DNA from: DATDCY01 sp031406795 [NCBI: Candidatus Rokuibacteriota bacterium]
GTDB lineage: Bacteria; JAUVQV01
Length of the DNA: 8,730 nt
Assembly: GCA_031406795.1 (NCBI GenBank)
Contig: JANOHV010000171.1
Span: 1 to 8,730, forward strand
Direction of reading: 5' to 3'
In this document: positions 6,148 to 8,730 of the stretch, one piece after another
Layout of the letters: each line of letters starts with the position of its first letter
How positions within the stretch are numbered: the stretch's first letter is position 1
Made by a program: the position numbers and the translations under genes
The notes under the pieces: model-generated
What the model was told of the DNA's origin: nothing
The model's input: the letters and a program-made list of their open reading frames with translations, nothing else
Database searches by the model: none

Positions 6148-6752
6148 GCGTCGGGAGCCTGCTCCTGCATCTCTGTTGCGCGCCGTGCGCGGCGTACCCC
6201 GTGCCCGCGATGCGCGCGCTGGTGCCGCGCGTTGCGGGCTACTTCTTCAACCCGAACATCCAGCCCGCAGATGAACACGGGCGCAGACTCGACGCCCTGG
6301 AGAGGTACGCGCCCACCCTCCGGCTCGATCTGGTGATCGCCGCCGCCCCGGAGGCCGACGAGCGGCCAGCCGCATGCGCCCCGGGGGAGGAGCGCTGCCG
6401 GCGCTGCTACGAACAGCGCCTGCGCGCCACCGCCCGGGAGGCGAAACGGGGCGGTTTCGACGCCTTTTCGACGACGCTGCTCTACTCGATCCACCAGAAG
6501 CACGATCTCGTCCGCGCCGTCGCGGCTGAGGTGGCGCGCGCCGAAGGGGTCGCGTTCCTCTATCGGGATCTGCGCGAAGGCTGGGTCGAGGGGGGGCGCT
6601 CCTACCGTGAGAGCGGGCTCTATCGCCAGCGCTACTGCGGCTGCCTGCTCTCGAAACAGGAGCGCGACGCCCCGAAGACCAAGACGCCCGAACGCGAAGT
6701 CCGTCCGGTAGCCCAGCGAAGCGAGGGCAATCCGCCCGACTTGCCGGCGTGA
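6144..6752 (+). CDS. queH: Epoxyqueuosine reductase QueH
   Basis: QueH (formerly DUF208) reduces epoxyqueuosine to queuosine, the last step of wobble-base Q synthesis in Asn, Asp, His and Tyr tRNAs. It is a non-homologous alternative to QueG. The 202-residue protein has the family signature: [13 protein letters not shown] with Cys11, Cys12 and Cys15, the FFNPNIQP segment, [11 protein letters not shown] with Cys85 and Cys88, [14 protein letters not shown], and YRQRYCGC with Cys165 and Cys167. These cysteines fit the reported iron-sulfur and metal ligation and redox chemistry of QueH. The GTG start overlaps the ruvB stop by four bases, so the gene is probably translated with the ruv genes. The family core ends near SKQERD (about residue 174). 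The last ~28 residues, including [14 protein letters not shown], are partly encoded by a 27-bp DNA repeat also found downstream, so that tail is probably an acquired extension. Confidence 0.92.
   Translation: MSVGSLLLHLCCAPCAAYPVPAMRALVPRVAGYFFNPNIQPADEHGRRLDALERYAPTLRLDLVIAAAPEADERPAACAPGEERCRRCYEQRLRATAREAKRGGFDAFSTTLLYSIHQKHDLVRAVAAEVARAEGVAFLYRDLREGWVEGGRSYRESGLYRQRYCGCLLSKQERDAPKTKTPEREVRPVAQRSEGNPPDLPA
6711..6737. repeat. 27-bp direct repeat, copy 1 (inside the queH 3' end)
   Basis: This segment is identical to 6781-6807. It starts GCCCAGCGAAGCGAGGGC and continues to GCCC at 6734-6737. It has three mutually complementary blocks, GCCC, GGGC and GCCC, so GGGC can pair with either neighbour. 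It is flanked by an imperfect inverted repeat, GTCCGT-CCGGTA (6699-6710) against TGCCGG (6742-6747) and ACGGAC (6753-6758). In the queH frame it reads AQRSEGNPP. Confidence 0.85.
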
Positions 6753-6780
6753 ACGGACAACCGCTTCTGTTTCAGTAGTC

Positions 6781-6807
6781 GCCCAGCGAAGCGAGGGCAA
6801 TCCGCCC
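6781..6807. repeat. 27-bp direct repeat, copy 2 (downstream of queH)
   Basis: This is an exact second copy, offset by 70 bp from copy 1 and lying in non-coding sequence. It is flanked by GGACAA at 6755-6760 and its reverse complement TTGTCC at 6811-6816. Between the copies, CTGTTTCAG at 6767-6775 matches 1983-1991 in the right arm of the pre-yebC element. No third copy is seen in the window. Confidence 0.85.
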
Positions 6808-6834
6808 TGATTGTCCCGGGAATTCCGTGCATCA

Positions 6835-6865
6835 GCTGCCCGAGTCGATCGGGAGCGGATTTTTT
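6835..6865 (+). terminator. Intrinsic terminator of the yebC-ruv-queH operon
   Basis: GCT-g-CCCGA at 6835-6843 pairs with TCGGG-AGC at 6849-6856: eight base pairs, one bulged G and a GTCGA loop. Three bases later comes TTTTTT at 6860-6865. It lies about 80 bases after the queH stop in the correct orientation, making it a good Rho-independent terminator. Confidence 0.7.
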
Positions 6866-6957
6866 CGTCCCGGCAAGGCAGCGCCGAGCGCGCGCGGAGG
6901 CGGGCTGGTGCCCGCCACACAAGCGGCGCGAGAAGCAACGCCGCCGGGGCGAAAAAA
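6860..6957. repeat. 98-bp mirrored T6/A6 inverted-repeat element between convergent genes
   Basis: TTTTTTCGTCCCGGC at 6860-6874 matches the reverse complement of GCCGGGGCGAAAAAA at 6943-6957 at 14 of 15 positions; the odd position is a G-U pair in the plus-strand RNA. Further in, GCGCCG (6881-6886) can pair with CGGCGC (6924-6929). The centre is a perfect 7-bp stem GGCGGGC/GCCCGCC (6899-6905 and 6910-6916) with loop TGGT. The T6 and A6 ends double as U-tracts of the two opposing terminators. It could be a composite bidirectional terminator or a small palindromic repeat inserted between the convergent units. Confidence 0.6.
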
Positions 6958-6979
6958 GCCCTCCCCAGCGACCCGGGCT
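6952..6979 (-). terminator. Possible intrinsic terminator of the minus-strand flavoprotein operon
   Basis: On the minus strand AGCCC (6979-6975), overlapping the stop codon of the flavoprotein gene, pairs with GGGCT (6961-6957) across a 13-nt loop, followed by a T-tract (6957-6952). The stem is short (5 bp), so it is weaker than the plus-strand terminator. The larger 98-bp inverted repeat may assist it. Confidence 0.45.
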
Positions 6980-8573
6980 AACGGGATGGCGCGAAGCGGC
7001 GGATGATGGCTTCGGCGGCGCGCAGCCCGTCCACCGCCGCCGACACGATTCCACCTGCGTGCCCCGCTCCCTCGCCGGCCGCATACAGACCGGCGAGGGA
7101 GCTCTGGCACTCCTCGTCGCGCAGCACCCGCACCGGGGACGAACTTCGCGTCTCCACCCCGGTGAGCAGGGCGTCCGGGTGTGCGAACCCGCGGAGCTTG
7201 CGCTCGAGGGCGGGGAGCGCCGCGCGCAGGGCCTGCATCGCGAACTCCGGCAGACAGCCCGCCAGGTCGCCGGGCCGGCAGCCGGGACGGTAGGTCGGCA
7301 GCACGTCGCCGAATCGCTCGGAGGCGCGGCCGGCGAGGAAGTCCCCGAGCCGCTGCGCCGGCGCCGCGTGGCCGCCGCCGCCGAGCGCGAAGGCCGCGCG
7401 CTCCCAGCGCCGCTGGAAATCCAGTCCGGCGAGCGGCTCGACGCCGCCGAAATCCTCCGGCCGGACGCTGACGAGCAGCGCGCTGTTGGCGTTGCGGCCG
7501 TCGCGGGCGAAGCGGCTCATCCCGTTGGTCACGACGCCGTCCGCCTCGGAAGCCGCCGGGACCACCTCGCCCCCCGGGCACATGCAGAAAGAATAGACCG
7601 ATCGGTTCGCGTCGCCGTGGTGCACGAGCTTGTACTCGGCGGCGCCGAGCCGCGGGTGCCCGGCGGCCGCCCCGTACTGGGTGCGGTCGATGGCGGACTG
7701 GAGGTGTTCGATGCGCACGCCGAGCGAGAAGGGCTTGGGCGCCAGCGCCACGCCCCGGGCGTACAGCATGGCGAAGGTGTCCCGGGCGCTGTGGCCCGCC
7801 GCGAGGACCACCGCGCCGGCGGCAATCCCCGCGCCGGCGGCGACAACCACCCCGCGCACCCGGCCGGCCTCGATGACCAGGTCGTCGACCCGCTGACCGA
7901 AGAGCACCTCGCCGCCGGCCGCGAGGATGCGCGCGCGCAGCGCCGGCACGACCCGCCGCAGGTTGTCGGTGCCGATGTGCGGTTTGGCCGAGACGAGGAT
8001 CTCCGGCGGCGCGCCACAGGCCGCCAGCTCGGCGAAGACCTTGTGGCGGCGCTCGTCCCCGATGAGCGTGTAGAGCTTGCCGTCCGAAAAGGTGCCGGCG
8101 CCGCCCTCGCCGAACACGACGTTGGATTCCGGGTCGAAAGCGCCGCGCTCGAGCAGGCCCGCGACGTCGAGCGCGCGACGTTCGACGGGTTGTCCGCGCT
8201 CGAGCAGCAGCGGGCGATACCCGGCCTCGGCGAGCAGCAGCGCGGCGAACAGGCCCGCGGGGCCGCTGCCGACGACGACGGGCCGCGCGGCAAGCCGCTC
8301 GCCCCCCGGCGGCGGGGGCAGGTAGCGGTATTCGGGCGCGGGCTCGAGCTTGCCGGTCGCCGCGCGCGCGAGCACGGCCTGCGGATCCGCGACCTCGGCG
8401 TCCAGAAGATAGACGAGCTGGACGCGGGCCTTCTTGCGGGCGTCCACCGAGCGGCGCGCCACCCGCCAGGAGAGCAATTCGTCCGCGGGAATGCCGAGGC
8501 GTTCGAGGAGCGCCGCGGCGAGCTGTCCCTCGTCGTGGTCGGGCGCGAGGCGGATCTCGAAGACCCTGATCAC
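6978..8573 (-). CDS. FAD-dependent oxidoreductase, COG2509-type
   Basis: The 531-residue flavoprotein belongs to the conserved 'FAD-dependent protein' group (COG2509), whose substrate is unknown. An N-terminal domain of about 85 residues carries the family mark [20 protein letters not shown]. Next comes the Rossmann dinucleotide-binding site [16 protein letters not shown] (GSGPAG at 102-107), then [18 protein letters not shown] (155-169). The C-terminal FAD-closing segment has [12 protein letters not shown], then [20 protein letters not shown] (GEGAG at 500-504). No signal peptide or membrane segment is seen, so it is probably cytoplasmic. I chose GTG at 8573-8571 because it overlaps the stop of the upstream minus-strand gene as GTGA and the conserved sequence begins right after it. 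The ATG at 8627 would add 18 residues lying over the neighbour's coding end. Family call is firm; the reaction cannot be stated. Confidence 0.9.
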   Translation of the reverse strand: MIRVFEIRLAPDHDEGQLAAALLERLGIPADELLSWRVARRSVDARKKARVQLVYLLDAEVADPQAVLARAATGKLEPAPEYRYLPPPPGGERLAARPVVVGSGPAGLFAALLLAEAGYRPLLLERGQPVERRALDVAGLLERGAFDPESNVVFGEGGAGTFSDGKLYTLIGDERRHKVFAELAACGAPPEILVSAKPHIGTDNLRRVVPALRARILAAGGEVLFGQRVDDLVIEAGRVRGVVVAAGAGIAAGAVVLAAGHSARDTFAMLYARGVALAPKPFSLGVRIEHLQSAIDRTQYGAAAGHPRLGAAEYKLVHHGDANRSVYSFCMCPGGEVVPAASEADGVVTNGMSRFARDGRNANSALLVSVRPEDFGGVEPLAGLDFQRRWERAAFALGGGGHAAPAQRLGDFLAGRASERFGDVLPTYRPGCRPGDLAGCLPEFAMQALRAALPALERKLRGFAHPDALLTGVETRSSSPVRVLRDEECQSSLAGLYAAGEGAGHAGGIVSAAVDGLRAAEAIIRRFAPSR

Positions 8574-8730
8574 GACGCCCGCACCGCGGCCCCGCTCCCC
8601 GCCAGGTGCCCGGAGGACCAGGCCCACTGGAGATTGAAGCCGCCGCAGTCCCCGTCGATGTCGAGCACCTCGCCGGCGAAGAAGAGACCCGGGGCGATCC
8701 GCGACTCGAGCGTCGCGGGGGTCACGGCCG
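8570..8730 (-). CDS. HI0933/YhiN/BaiN-family NAD(P)/FAD-dependent oxidoreductase, C-terminal end
   Basis: Only the last 52 codons are in the window, reading leftward from the edge to the TGA at 8572-8570. The first two bases of the frame at 8730-8729 belong to a split codon. The translation contains [18 protein letters not shown] followed by [14 protein letters not shown], the conserved C-terminal FAD-binding signature of the HI0933-like flavoproteins (YhiN, BaiN and 'aminoacetone oxidase family' entries). The N-terminal Rossmann motif lies outside. Functions in this family are mostly unproven; BaiN of gut clostridia acts on bile-acid intermediates, which should not be transferred to this gene. 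Its stop overlaps the GTG of the downstream flavoprotein by four bases, so the two are very probably cotranscribed and translationally coupled. Confidence 0.85.
   Translation of the reverse strand, partial: AVTPATLESRIAPGLFFAGEVLDIDGDCGGFNLQWAWSSGHLAGSGAAVRAS

Noticed and set aside
6711-6807. Two-unit CRISPR array (27-bp repeat, 43-bp spacer)
   Set aside because: Only two copies exist, the first is coding sequence of queH, there are no cas genes, and the flanks form inverted repeats instead of a leader.
6066-6938. Minus-strand open frame of 290 codons across ruvB end, queH and the terminator region
   Set aside because: It crosses a strong terminator hairpin and both direct repeats, is antisense to queH, and has no recognisable domain.
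8574-8627. ATG start at 8627 for the COG2509-type flavoprotein
   Set aside because: The added residues lie over the coding end of the upstream flavoprotein. The GTGA overlap at 8573-8570 is the typical coupled start, and family sequence begins right after it.

Overview
The window is GC-rich bacterial chromosome, roughly two-thirds G+C by eye, and almost fully coding. Dense packing, overlapping start/stop codons, a PilT-type ATPase next to recX, and a yebC-ruvC-ruvA-ruvB cluster suggest a Desulfuromonadales/Geobacter-like member of the Desulfobacterota (old Deltaproteobacteria). This placement rests on gene content, remembered gene orders and an intergenic element resembling Geobacter ones; no search was run.

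Bases 1-1772 (+) hold the 3' part of a PilT-like retraction ATPase gene and recX, whose GTG start shares one base with the pilT stop. Bases 1773-2010 are non-coding but structured: a perfect 12-bp inverted repeat (1809-1848), then a 115-bp element bounded by 20-bp imperfect inverted repeats (1879-1993) ending just before the yebC ribosome binding site.

Bases 2011-6752 (+) look like one operon: yebC, ilvE (branched-chain aminotransferase), ruvC, ruvA, ruvB, queH. Junctions are overlaps or short gaps, except ruvA-ruvB, where a 69-bp gap carries a perfect 25-bp palindrome (5047-5071) and a possible -10 box. RuvA and RuvB form the Holliday-junction branch-migration motor, RuvC the resolvase. YebC is a TACO1-family translation-associated factor, and QueH makes queuosine for tRNA. 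IlvE and QueH have no evident functional link to recombination and are probably carried along.

Bases 6753-6977 separate convergent transcription units. This region has the second copy of a 27-bp direct repeat (the first copy encodes the QueH tail), a good intrinsic terminator for the + strand, a weaker one for the - strand, and a mirrored T6/A6-bounded inverted repeat between them.

Bases 6978-8730 (-) hold two flavoproteins with a 4-base GTGA overlap: the C-terminal end of a HI0933/YhiN/BaiN-type oxidoreductase (runs off the window) and a complete COG2509-type FAD-dependent protein.

The genes are ordinary housekeeping genes. I see no defence system, CRISPR array, phage, transposase or biosynthetic cluster. 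What deserves a second look is the intergenic structure: the pre-yebC region with two mutually exclusive pairings, the ruvA-ruvB palindrome, the repeat at the end of queH, and the convergent terminator element.
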